Below, piece after piece: positions 1 through 10,779 of a DNA stretch of 64,000 nt. Source of the DNA: Agelaius tricolor. Its lineage: Eukaryota > Chordata > Aves > Passeriformes > Icteridae. The stretch lies in contig JALJCS010000009.1 of the NCBI GenBank assembly GCA_023055355.1, positions 27,863,001 through 27,927,000 on the forward strand. Reading direction: 5' to 3'. The notes beneath the pieces are model-generated. The model was given only the letters and a program-made list of their open reading frames with translations, was not told the origin of the DNA and ran no database searches. The position numbers were made by a program, and so were the translations under genes. Positions within the stretch are counted from its first letter, which is position 1. The number at the start of each line of letters is the position of its first letter.

Positions 1-2800
1 ATCTTTCAGCTGTTTCAATGGGTGGTCTCTCTTGCACTTTTCAAAGACAAATGATGCACCAAACAGTCAAACTAGAATAGAGCAGCACTCTATTCTAGTT
101 TACAGAACTCTGGGATTTAGGGAAAGGCAGGACATAGGGGATTTGAAAGTTGGCTGCAACTCCTGTACTTAAATTTCTGTTCCAAGCCCATCTAGAACCA
201 ATGCAAAGCTCTGGGGAAATGCAAGTTCTCATTCTGATGAAGCTAACAGAGCTGTATGGCTGTACCAGAGTCTCTACCTTCTGTATTCATTCATATGTGA
301 ATGCTATGAGCTCTCTAGCACAGGAAGTACATTTTCAACATTCTTGTCTTTCATTTATTTACTTGTTCTTAATCCAATCCATGACCAATTCCTCTGGAGG
401 CGGCAAGGGTTACCTCAGTTCATTCAGAAACAACCCGCATATATTCCAGCTTAGCTAATTTGGTAGCATCATATTCAGTTTGAAGGATTATTTATCTTCA
501 AAATGTAACATTTAACATTGACACTAGTTTCTTGAAAGGTTGAAAGAATAAAAAGTATATAGGAAATAATATGTAAACTCAATGTAAACGCCTATAAACA
601 CAGCTACTTCACTTTATCACATATTCCCAGCCCATGAGGCTTTTGGATGTACTAAATCAGGGTTCCCTAATTTTCACAGGCCTGAACAAGTAAGCAAAAT
701 GCTATTAGTTAAAAATAAGTCCACCATACAGGTGAAAAAGAGAGCTGTTTTCCTTGCTTTCCTTAAGACTGAAAGACAAAAACTGGCTCTCAGCTGAACC
801 TGAGCTCACAGATCAGCAGATTGACATTGCAATCAGCAGTGGACAATGACAGTACAGTTATCTGGTTTAGTTAACAGCAGCCAGAGCAGATCATGCAGCT
901 GGCAACAGGAAGAATAATTTTCTTCTTATCATGCATCCTTTCTTAATCTAATCACCTACAGAACAACTTAATTATTTCTTTCAGCTCAAAGTAGCTTTTT
1001 CAATAAAAAGAAATGAGAACAGTAAACACAAGATTCTTAGAATGCAGAAATGGCAAGGTACTTTGGATCTGTTACCTCCTTTCCTGAATCTTGCAGCATT
1101 TTTATTTCAGATACAAAAAATGTAGCCAACAGAGAAGGTATTTGTACAAATTTTTCATCAGTGGGGATCTCCAAGACAGTATTAAGTCAGTCACATGGCA
1201 GTGAGTATCCAGAAAATCCTTTCTTCTTCCTTTCTGCTGTGACCAAGAAAGCTATCTTAGCTACATATGTTGATAACAAAAATAGAGAATGTGTAGCTTT
1301 CTGATATATTCTTATTTTTACATGTTGAACTCCCATATTTTGATATTCTTACATTTTGGGAGCCAACCCAGCAATTTAATTTGTAAAAACACCTTCCCAT
1401 AATGCTTCAGCTTAATTATACTGGGAAAGTCACTGTCTGGAAAAGATGTATTGCAATCATATGGCCTCTCAAATCCATATAGATTTTTAAAATGCCTTGT
1501 TCTGTGAGGTCTTGTCAGGGGAAGCTGTCTCTAGCCTTCAGCTGTTAGGAAAATCAATTACTCCTACCTCAGGTGCTGCTACAGGCCAAGCAGGTCATTA
1601 AAAATAGCTAATGGCTTAGTCAGCCACAAAACCTTGTCACTTGCCCCATGCATCCTATTACATTCTCTCAGCACACTGGAATTAAATGTAATTAGCTTAT
1701 GACAATCAATCACTTTTTTTTTCATCAAGAAAGAAAAGTAGGGGAGTCTTTGGGTAAAAGATGATCTATACAGCCCTTTCTGACATAGGAACAAAGAATA
1801 GTTTTTACATCATAACAACATCAAATCTTTTCAATATAACCTAAAGTTCTGCCAAGCCATAATTCTCACTTGGACTTTTCTCACATTATTATAAATTAAA
1901 AAAAGGAAGAAATAAATTATAAAAGTGTGTGGATGTGTGTAGATACATAAGGGAATAATCACTCAGTTTGTTTCCTAGACCTAATAAATCTTTGTATAAA
2001 ATGGTAGGGTGGAATGATTTTCAGTTAAGAATTGATCTCATGAAACTGGAAACTGTTATTAGCAAAATTACCCTTGGACCATAATTTTACTGGTACCTGT
2101 GGACTCCTTTTTGTCTTTTCTATTTTCTATTGTTAAAGTGCCAACCTTCTTGATCATTTTATAATGACAAAAAAACATCTATAGCAGAAGCGAAGAAACA
2201 AGACAAAGATGGCATGAAAACTAAATTGCACAGAAATTAGTAAGTGCTACTATTACTGCACAAACTAAAATTAAACTGAGGGAAAGCACTTGCAAAGATG
2301 AGGAGAGAATAGGGAGTTAACCTGTCTGTGGCAATGAGGGATTTACCATGGCTGTAACATTCCAGGTCCATATGGCCATTCTAAATCTGGCCCAGTTCAC
2401 AGTGATCAAAAGCTGGTACAATCTAGTGTGATGTTTGTTGGCTGTAGAAATCAGCTGATGGTTTAAATCTAATTCTTCTCAGAGGGCAGAAGTTGGTAGT
2501 GTAAGGATGCTGCCCAGGAAGCTCAGAAGACATGTTGTTATTTGCCCAAGCTAAACCTTTCTTGCTTACTTGTTCTCATCACAGCTTAAGGGGAACCCTG
2601 ACCAAACAGAACACTGCAGAGCCACATCTGACTATTATTTGTGTACTGAAACTGTAGTAACACATCTCTCTTCCTCTTTCTTCTTAGGCAATAAGAATAC
2701 AAATAAAGAGAATAAATATACAAAATTTCTAATCAACTCAGAGGCCATTTTTTCTATCCCTGAGAGGAAATTCACTAAATATGGTACTTTCTCATACAAC
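1..2800. other. intergenic DNA, no gene recognised
   Basis: AT-rich, CpG-poor sequence. The open reading frames here (for example the 102-codon frame at 150-458) have no splice context, low-complexity residue content and no family I recognise. The only structured item I see is the hairpin at 69-101, listed separately. Confidence 0.6.
69..101. repeat. perfect 14-bp inverted repeat, 5-nt loop
   Basis: The left arm at 69-82 (AAACTAGAATAGAG) is the exact reverse complement of the right arm at 88-101, around the loop CAGCA. No mobile-element ends or coding sequence explain it. A local template-switch mutation is one possible origin. Confidence 0.9.
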
Positions 2801-2801
2801 A

Positions 2802-2807
2802 TTTATT
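2802..2807 (-). promoter_or_regulatory. candidate AATAAA polyadenylation signal
   Basis: TTTATT on the + strand reads AATAAA on the minus strand. It lies about 185 bp beyond the stop codon of the candidate terminal exon at 2993-3141, a normal distance for a short 3' UTR. The hexamer is common by chance in AT-rich DNA, so it has little weight alone. Confidence 0.2.
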
Positions 2808-2992
2808 GCCTTTCATTAACACCAGATGACACATAAAGTCTCTAAAACCAGAATAATATTTCCTTCATTCCCCAAATGCTGGGTTTGCAAACTCAAGCAC
2901 ACATTTAGCAGCAAATTAAGTCTTTCTTCTGGTACCAGTCAGTGCAGTCTGCAGTCCTGCATGATGTGACACAGTCACACATCCCTCTCTCT

Positions 2993-3141
2993 TTAGATGA
3001 GGGTCATGTCATGGCTGTCTGTAAACCTCTGAATCTGATGGACCGCCATCACACGGTTAAATCCCAGTTCATATCTTGCTGACTGCATGGGAAGCACATA
3101 ATATTCAGTTCCCTCTCTAATGAAGAAGTCTATTTGGACAG
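2993..3141 (-). CDS. candidate terminal exon of an unidentified gene
   Basis: On the minus strand a pyrimidine-rich tract ending in TTCTTCTAG at 3142-3150 makes a good splice acceptor. It is followed by an open frame of about 48 codons ending in TAA at 2993-2995. The encoded tail has mixed, protein-like composition (it contains REGTEYYVLPMQ and ELGFNRVMAV) and holds CpG dinucleotides, which are rare around it. A possible AATAAA follows at 2802-2807. I do not recognise the protein and could not find upstream exons with confidence. It could equally be a chance open frame next to a chance acceptor, because the frame also stays open on the intron side of the acceptor. Confidence 0.27.
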
Positions 3142-3299
3142 CTAGAAGAAAGCACAATCTGTAAATATTTATACTGTTTGTCAAAACTACAATGCACATG
3201 GGACTCAGAATGCATCCCATGAGCCAGCCTGCACACTGAAGTAGCTCCATGTTCACTTGCCAGAGAAGAATGGCTCTCTCACACCCCTGCACCACTTAG

Positions 3300-5938
3300 C
3301 CAGAACCTGCTGAAGAAGCCAGTCACAGAACCAGCCTTACTACCCAGCAACTGTGGGTAAGGAAAGGTTGTATCAGGCATTTCACCTGAAAATCACCTGC
3401 TCTGGCATTCATATTCAGGACCTTTCAACAGTGTCCTGATTTATGCTACCATGGCTAATGCACCCAGTGTAGGCAGCCAGTTCAGTTTCATAATTGTACC
3501 CTCCGCATAATGAAACTGAAATGAAAAGCAACCACATCTCTTACTTCATACTTTAGTATCCATCCTGCCTCAAATTGGGAGAGCCAAAGGAAAAAAAGAA
3601 GTGAAACATATACTTTGCATACGACACTGGATCAGCGATGAAAACTTCAGCCCATGGAAAGCTAGAAGCATGGTAAAAATTTTTTTCTCTGGTTATCAAT
3701 TTGGTAAAATTATATATTGGAGTTTTAGAGAGGAATGCACGCAAAAGCAGCTGCTAACAAGATGTTGGCAAAGTGCTGTGAGGTGCAAATCAACCACTGC
3801 CACCACTGTGGACTGCTGCTTCCAGACATTCCTCTTATAGTGCTGTGAGCTACACAAAGGGCAGTCAGCAGCATGAAAGAAAAGACCTGTTGAAGTGGAC
3901 ATTTGCTGCAATGATGGAAGAAAGCTCCATGTCGCTACAGCCTGCTGATATTGCTAACATTTGTCATTCAGATTGATCTACTGAGAAACTAATGTTAAAA
4001 CTTGCTGTTGTAACCACTTTGCATTGGAAGTAGAATAAAACAATGAAGTCTTATAATACTTAATAAAAGTAGCTCCACTCTATGTAATTTTGCACCTTCT
4101 TTGCTTGTCCTTATGATCCATTCTAAATGATTCTCATCAAGAGTTAAATTCAGGAAGTTTTTATGGAACAAGCACAGGAGCACAGATTGTTTGTCATAGG
4201 TTTCCAAGCTTCTTGGCAAGCTCATATTTGCAGGCTGGCTGCTGCTCCCCAAATATTTGTAAGTGCCTTAATCTAGAAAAGCAGTGGACTGTTCTCCAGA
4301 GCAGAAGCTTCCAGGGCAAAAGCTGGACAGAGCAGTGAGGACCATGCTTGTGGCACAAAGGGGAACCCTGCAACCTTCATACAGAGTGCTCAGCACCTGC
4401 TGCCTACCATTCTCTGCTTTCAGTCATATTTCTGTGTGTCTCCCCAGCTTTTCCATGAGTCTCCTCCAAAAGCTGAAGCAGCAGTAACACATGCAGGTAC
4501 TGCTGTGCCCTGTCTGGAGTGCGGCTGGCTTGGCTGGCATGAACTGGCTTTCTGCTAGTTAGCCAAAGAGCATTTGCATCTTCAAGCTATCACCCACAGT
4601 GACTTTACAGAAAGTACAAGTATTATCCAGCACTGTTCAATAGCATTAATCATAATACAAATCCTGTTCTATGGCTCATTTGCTTCATTCCAGGCTTGTC
4701 CTGGTGCCTGACTCACACTTAACCACAAATTCCCACTCTTCTTCTCCACTGAATTGTAATTTGATGGACACTGGGGTTACTACCAGCAGGACAGCCTTCC
4801 AATCCAGTTGGCATGTCAAGAGCTACTTATTTTATTAGTGCCTCTAGCAACTTAGAAAAGGCAGTCTCTAGGGTTTTGTAACAGGAATGCAGCTCCCAGA
4901 GCTGCTGCTACCCTGGCTGCCTTGTAGTGTTCTTGGAACCAGTTCTGGGGCTGAAGGATGGCAAAATGACACGAGGCACAGCTCCAGCAGAAAAAGAGGC
5001 TGCAGGGGTTTGTCCCCATGCTTCAGGCAGGTGGGCAAATGAGTTTCCTGCAGAACCTACCGCCCTATATCATACAAGTAAAGTGAATTGCCTGCTTGGT
5101 TTCCTGGAAACTTTACTTTGTTTCTTTCCTAAACACTCTTATGAGATCAGATGAGAGCTAATTCTACCGGGTAATACATAGTTCAAACTAACACTCAAAT
5201 GTATCCAAGACGAAAAACAAATCCCTACTTGCAAGTTTGGCATTTTCTGATGGCAACAGCTTGTTCACTGCTTTTTGGGTTACAGCTGTACACAGCTGTC
5301 CGTGATCAAGTGCTGCAGAAACACCCAGCAGCCAGCCAGCTCTTCCCATGCCTAATCTGTGCTTTGCAGTTATTTTGTTCCTTGCTAGGCTGCTCTTATG
5401 GCCCAGATGTTGCTATAATACAAGTAATCCACCCTGGAGGCTTGGTGGATGTTGCACAGGTAAATATAAGATGGTTTGGCACTGGGGGACAATATAAATA
5501 ATGGGAACACATCCAAACTTGACCTACAAACTTAAGGGACACTTCACAATCATATTCCTTCTATCAAATAGGATTTATGTATTTGCATAACCTCACCATG
5601 CCAGAGAGGGACAGCAACAAGCATTTCAACTTAACCTCACAGCAGAACTAAAACTTAAATATACATCTCTCAGTATGATCTAGACTTGCAATATGGGAAA
5701 CCTTGGCTGGAGGCAAGAGAATGAAAAACCCTCAAATCATGAACTCAGAACAAAACAAGTTCAAGGCAAGAAGAGCCTTTAAACAAGCATGGTAATACCA
5801 TATTTTGATTTAAATTATGCAGAAAAAAATGTGATCATAGCTAGAAAACTCAGACAGATGTATTTTCTTTTCTTTCTTTGGTTTGGTCAAACCAAACTAT
5901 CCTGCAGATTAAGAACTAGAACAAATGTTTTTTCAGCA
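3300..5938. other. intergenic DNA, no gene recognised
   Basis: Unique-looking AT-rich sequence with scattered short open frames on both strands (for example 3995-4252 minus and 5199-5501 plus). None has supporting splice sites or recognisable protein content. No repeat family was recognised. Confidence 0.55.
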
Positions 5939-5944
5939 CCATAA
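5939..5944. repeat. target-site duplication, left copy (CCATAA)
   Basis: Directly abuts the TG end of the LTR at 5945 and matches 6604-6609 exactly. Confidence 0.85.
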
Positions 5945-6165
5945 TGTCTCAGTCTCTCTGCAATTCCTCTCAAGTCCCTGGGCCTTACCCGGGTCGGCAG
6001 AGAGTGGGGGGGGGCGGCCCCACCACGGCCGACTGCGGGGAGACACTCTCTGTGCCCCGAGGGTGCTGAGGGCACTCAGGCTGTTTGCCTTTGCTGCAGC
6101 AGAGACGGCAGAGACGTCGGTGGAAGAGAAAGGGGCCGGCTCCCAGCAGGGGATATTCCAAGGTT

Positions 6166-6171
6166 TTTATT
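6166..6171 (-). promoter_or_regulatory. LTR polyadenylation signal (AATAAA)
   Basis: TTTATT on + reads AATAAA on minus. It lies about 80 bp downstream, in element orientation, of the TATA-like box at 6245-6250, as expected for U3/R in an LTR. Confidence 0.6.
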
Positions 6172-6496
6172 AAGGAGCCCGAAGGAGCTCCTATACCTCA
6201 GGAGGCTTCCTGCCGAGAGCACCGGGGAATGTCCGGAGTTCACATTTAAAGGGGGGAGGAAACTAACATAGATAAAATCCTACTGACCAATAGGTATCTC
6301 TGGGGGATGGGTGCTGGGGGAATAGACATACAAAACAGCGTATGGGGCAGGACTTGGGGGGCTGACCCCTAGCCCCTGGCTAATCACTCAACAACTTGGA
6401 CCGAAACTTCTGGATAGGGGGCTGGGATGCCGAGAGCCAGGGTGGAGGTTTTGGAGATCTTATCCCGGGAAAGGGATAACAAAAGTAGAGGGAAAA

Positions 6497-6513
6497 GGGG
6501 GGGGGGGGGGGGG
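6497..6513 (+). repeat. homopolymer run of 17 G
   Basis: Seventeen consecutive G lie inside the solo LTR, in its U3 part (C-run in element orientation). The length is likely variable and is prone to sequencing or assembly error. Confidence 0.9.
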
Positions 6514-6603
6514 TACAGTCTGGGATAAACCATTTGGGAAAAATATGGGAATACAAAACAAACTACTTCAAAGTATTACAAAATATAAGAACGCACTACA
6601 ACA

Positions 6604-6609
6604 CCATAA
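6604..6609. repeat. target-site duplication, right copy (CCATAA)
   Basis: Directly abuts the CA end of the LTR at 6603 and matches 5939-5944 exactly. Confidence 0.85.
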
Positions 6610-6998
6610 GATGTTTGTTTTTCTCTTCTTTAAATGCACACTAACAGTGCAATTGTTGCACCAATGTTGGGTTGTACTTCTTTGATACAGTACTATAGAT
6701 TGTCAGCAGAAATTTTTACCAGATTTCCTCCTTGCCTTCAGTAACTGAATGCATTTCATATCATGCTTACATAAAGAAAACTTCCTCAAATCCTGATCGT
6801 TACCTAAAAAAAAGTGATGGTTTTTCCTCTGGTGTCAGTGTAACTCATATTCTTTCCAATTCCTTTTACTAAATTTCATATCTAAGGGGAGGTTAAGACC
6901 TACCAGTCTGACCTAGCAATAGGTGTAAATTTTGTGGCTAAGCCCTCAGGGCTGAACCAAGGTCTAAAAATATAGTTCTCCACCTGTGATTAAGCCGA

Positions 6999-7113
6999 CC
7001 TAAAAAAAGGAAAAGAAAGGAAGAAGGCAAAAAAATAGGAAGAGGAAATAAAAAGGAGAAGAAGAAGGAAGAGAAAAACCCCAAGAAAATAGAAATGAGA
7101 AGAGAAAAGAATA
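6999..7113 (+). repeat. polypurine tract (A/G-rich low complexity)
   Basis: About 115 bases made almost only of A and G, in irregular GAAGAAGGA- and GGAAATAAAA-like runs, with few pyrimidine interruptions. Such tracts can form triplex DNA, but no function is claimed. Confidence 0.75.
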
Positions 7114-7486
7114 CAACTGCTTGGTTAACAATTTGATTGTATAAATATGCATTTCAATCTGAGCAGTGTGGAACGTACTTGGTTTGTTTGATTTGTCACC
7201 TCTGTTAAAGGTGAGATTTCATTTCTCTGCTTAGCATACATAATATTTATAATAAGAAGCATGATTAGGCAATCACTGGGAAACTAAATCTCTTTGGAAG
7301 AGAAGGATAATTCTTTTGAAAGGAAAGCACAGTAGGCTCCATGAGATAAGTAATTACTGATTCAGAATAATTAACAGTTTACATATAACTTTTACAATAC
7401 CCTGTAATTGCTTATGACTTTTATGTGAGAACTAGATGGTAGGGAGAAAACAACCTTTATGAATTCCTTTAAAACAGATATAGTCA

Positions 7487-7529
7487 ATTTTAGAATAACC
7501 CTGTGGCATGCACAGGGTTATTCTAAAAT
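7487..7529. repeat. perfect 19-bp inverted repeat, 5-nt loop
   Basis: Arm 7487-7505 (ATTTTAGAATAACCCTGTG) is the exact reverse complement of arm 7511-7529, around the loop GCATG. No transposon context is visible and the flanks are ordinary intergenic DNA. Confidence 0.93.
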
Positions 7530-10480
7530 ATATATACTGTGTGACAGGTATAAATATAGCAAAAATGTTAGTAAAATTTGTGACCACAGTTACAAGTTAG
7601 TCAGGAAATAAACATAAATTTCAACATATCTGACCTCCCAGCAATAGCTTTTTTAAAAACATTAAGGATCTAGAATGCAAATAAGGCAATGAAAATTACT
7701 TCACTTATTCCTAAGTTGAATGTGGAGACACTTTTGCAAATGCCATGAGGCACTTCTGGGCATTCTTAGGGATCTAATTGTGTTTAGAAACATGACATCT
7801 GTCAATTAAGAAGCAAGTTCTGTAAGCAAGCTGCTGGGATTATGATGTTGCCAGTGTATCAATCTGTACACAGCCATGTCATGACCTAACAAGCATGTAA
7901 GTTACAGCTTTGCACTCATTCCCTACGTTTACATCATTCTTCAGCCTCACTAAGTCCCAGTTTCTAAACTGGAATAGTCTTCAATTCAAGCCAATAGCAG
8001 CAGTTTGGGATGAAAAAATGAGCCCCAGACACCGCCAAGTGGCATTTTACTCTTTTGGATTGCAACACTGCATCTCAGAACACAACTTCTTAGGATCATC
8101 AACAACACCTTCCCAATGGAAAACCCCTGCCCTTGGTGCAGTGTTGAGATCTGCAGACTGCTGGGGTGCCTCTTCTCCTCCTCCTGCCCTCACCTCAGGG
8201 CTTGGAGTGTTTATCACACTTCTTTCCCTCACTCCTCCTGCAGGATAGCATTTAGTCCTTTATCCCACAGCCTCTCCCTGTGGCTGCAGGGCTCAGCTGT
8301 GTCCTGCGGTGGTCATTTGGAGCTGTCTGGAACCGGCTGTGCCTAGCAAGGGGCACCTCTGTCCTCTCCTCACAGGGACCACCCTGCAATCCCTGCTGTC
8401 AAAACCCTGACACCAGCAACAAATACAGTCAGTATTGTTAATAAATTTTCACTGGAGACTGGTCCATGACTGAGAGCTGAGAAGTGTGAGCCTGGTGTGT
8501 TGGAGGGAAAATGATCAGCTCCCACCATGACCAGTTCTAAGGCATGTGACATGTGCACACTAATAAGGAAAAGATACAAACAACCTATATTAATATTACT
8601 CACTATTTATTTCCATGGCTGACCCTCTGCTGGCCTTCCTCACCACCAAGCAGGTATACTCACAGAACCCTCTCAGGAACAAGGCAAGGCAATTATCCAC
8701 TGCTTCAGCAATGTGAGAGATGACTTGATCCAGTAGGTTCAGGGCTAAATCACTACATTTTAGTTGCCGTCATATCTCCTGGTGTTTGAAGTCAATCTTC
8801 AATCTGAAATATTTGTTCTCTAATCACAAACCTTCAAATTTGGAAAAAAGAAAAAATCAACAAATTACCATTTGGAAGTGAGAAACTTTTAAATGTTCAC
8901 CCTGTACCTATGACAAGGTTAACAACTGTGTAGAGCTGTGCTGCTACAGTAACACTACCATAATCTACTTCTAAGTGGTGTGCCTCCATGAAAGACAGCA
9001 CATTGAGCAAATTTCTACCTACTCATCTGCATCCACCATTAACATGGGTGTGCAAATATCTGCTTCTACCATCACCACATACAGCTTTCCCTGCAGTTAT
9101 ACTGGATATTGGAAATGCAGCAATATCTCATTTTGGTGTCTCTCTGTATTTTCATGCCAGTCATTTAGGAACTCATCATGTGGGAAGAAAAATGAAGTAT
9201 CCTCCTTTAAGAAAGGCCACAGTGTCTTAGAGATGGCAGACCTCTGTTTTTTCACTCATCAAATAGATTTCCATCACTTCACAATGAGCTTTTAGCCTAG
9301 CTACACACTCAGGGAAGTTTTGTGTGCCCATTGCCCTGATACTTCCTTGTTATGATAATAAAAATAACCCAAATCACAGAGCATTAGCTATGCAGAAACT
9401 CTTCACCAGAAATCCAATTGCAACCATCCTCATGCCCACCACAGAGGACATTAGAAAGCTCTTAGAGGCAGGAGCATTGGAGACAAAATGGATAAATACC
9501 ATTAGGCATCAGGTGAAAAGTTTCCTCCATTGCATGTCCCTGAAGCAGCTTTTCCTCAGTCATTTCCACTCTCACCAGGTAAGCAAGCAGAGTAGCATGA
9601 GAGTAGAACACCATTCTGGCACTACTGCAGCTTGTACCAATGTTAGCTCTAAGCTTGAGCTGAAATTTCATACTAGAAACAGTTATTAAGACCTCTTACA
9701 AATGTAAATCATAGGCAAAACAGCCATTTCAGCAGGGTGTTTATGTGTATTTGAACAGCTGTTCTAAAGTAACAGCTCTTTCATCCACACAGATATTTCT
9801 TGTGTCTTGAAGCTGGGATGAAGATTTGGGAACAAAATATTCTTGCATGGAAGAACAGCACTACTTGGTAATTAAGCACATTGTGATTCACAACACCAGA
9901 GGAATGCCAGCAAGGCAGGATTCTCCTCTGATTAGGATTAAAAAAAAAGGTTTCAGAAAACAAACCAGGTTTCTCTATGGTATTCTTGTGAGACTCTTTA
10001 AGGCTATATTCTCTGCCCACAAAACAGGAAGAACAGTGCTCCCTTGTGAGACAGAGAAATTGATCTCATTTGTAGTGTCCAGACTCTGCTCTATATTATT
10101 ACATGCTACTAATAAAGCTGAGTTTATTGTGGTGGCAGGTGCAATCAGTGTCGTCATGACATCCCAAGAATGTTGTGGAAAACATAAGAAAAAGCAAAAC
10201 CTGTAACAGAATGGATATCTATGCTGGTTTTGGCTAAGACAGGGTTAATTTTCTTCATAGTAGCTAGTATGAGGCTGTGTTTTGAATTTGTGCTGGAAAC
10301 AGTGTTGATATCACAGGGATGTTTTGAGCAGGGCTTGCACAGAGCCAAGGCCTTTTCTGCCTCTCACACCACCAGTGAGTAGGCTGGGAATGTACAAGAA
10401 GTTGAAAAGGGACACAGCTGGGACAGCTGACCCCAAATGGTCACAGGGATATTCCAGACCATGTGGCAACATGCCCAGCA

Positions 10481-10486
10481 TATAAA
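10481..10486 (+). promoter_or_regulatory. LTR TATA box
   Basis: TATAAAGG in the GCATATAAAGG context typical of LTR promoters, inside the + strand LTR at 10222-10779. Confidence 0.6.
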
Positions 10487-10647
10487 GGTAGTAGAAAAAG
10501 AAGGAAGGGGGTACACATATTACACATGATGGAGCCCTGCTTTCCCAGAGATGGTTGAACACCTGCCTGCTCATGGGAAGTGATGAATGAAGGAATAAAT
10601 GAATTCCATGTTTTGATTTACTTGCACACATTGCTTTTACTTTACTT

Positions 10648-10653
10648 ATTAAA
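10648..10653 (+). promoter_or_regulatory. LTR polyadenylation signal (ATTAAA)
   Basis: ATTAAA follows the LTR TATA box by about 165 bp and precedes the LTR 3' end by about 125 bp. Confidence 0.5.
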
Positions 10654-10779
10654 TAACCTTTATCTCAACCACAAATTTTCTCACTTTTGCTCTTCAGATT
10701 CTCTCCCTCATCCCACTGGAGGGGGAATGAGTGAGAGGCTGTGTGGTGCTTAATTGCCAGCAGTGGTTAAACCAGAACA

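Larger units (their letters stand above)
5945..6603 (-). mobile_element. solo LTR of an endogenous retrovirus, minus strand
   Basis: A 659-bp GC-richer block bounded by TG and CA (TGTCTCAGTC at the left, CACTACAACA at the right). It is flanked by a perfect 6-bp direct repeat CCATAA at 5939-5944 and 6604-6609, the target-site duplication size typical of beta/alpharetrovirus-like (ERVK-type) elements. Orientation follows from an AATAAA on the minus strand (6166-6171) with a TATA-like TTTAAA upstream of it (6245-6250), which puts U3 on the right and R-U5 on the left. No internal retroviral sequence adjoins either side, so this is a solo LTR left by recombination between two LTRs. A 17-G run lies in the inferred U3. 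The perfect duplication suggests a fairly young insertion. The family name is not assigned. Confidence 0.87.
6610..10221. other. intergenic DNA, no gene recognised
   Basis: AT-rich unique sequence. It holds a polypurine tract (6999-7113) and a perfect hairpin (7487-7529), both listed separately. Open frames at 7910-8248, 8975-9295 and 9324-9689 lack recognisable domains. The last ends near a donor-like CAG/GTAAGC at about 9580 but has no other support. Confidence 0.55.
10222..10779 (+). mobile_element. solo LTR of an ERV (ERVL-like family common in songbirds), + strand
   Basis: A 558-bp block from TGCTGGTTTTGGC to TTAAACCAGAACA. It carries an ordered set of LTR signals: a TATAAA box at 10481-10486 and an ATTAAA polyadenylation signal at 10648-10653, about 165 bp further on, both on +. 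From memory it resembles an abundant passerine LTR family (TguLTR5-like); this name is a recollection, not a search result. A second, worn piece of the same family is at 22963-23066. I could not find a convincing target duplication at these ends, so the exact boundaries may be off by a few bases or the duplication has decayed. No internal retroviral genes adjoin. Confidence 0.8.

Noticed and set aside
9324..9689. 121-codon frame ending near a donor-like CAG/GTAAGC
   Set aside because: No acceptor or recognisable protein content. A donor-like string alone is common by chance.
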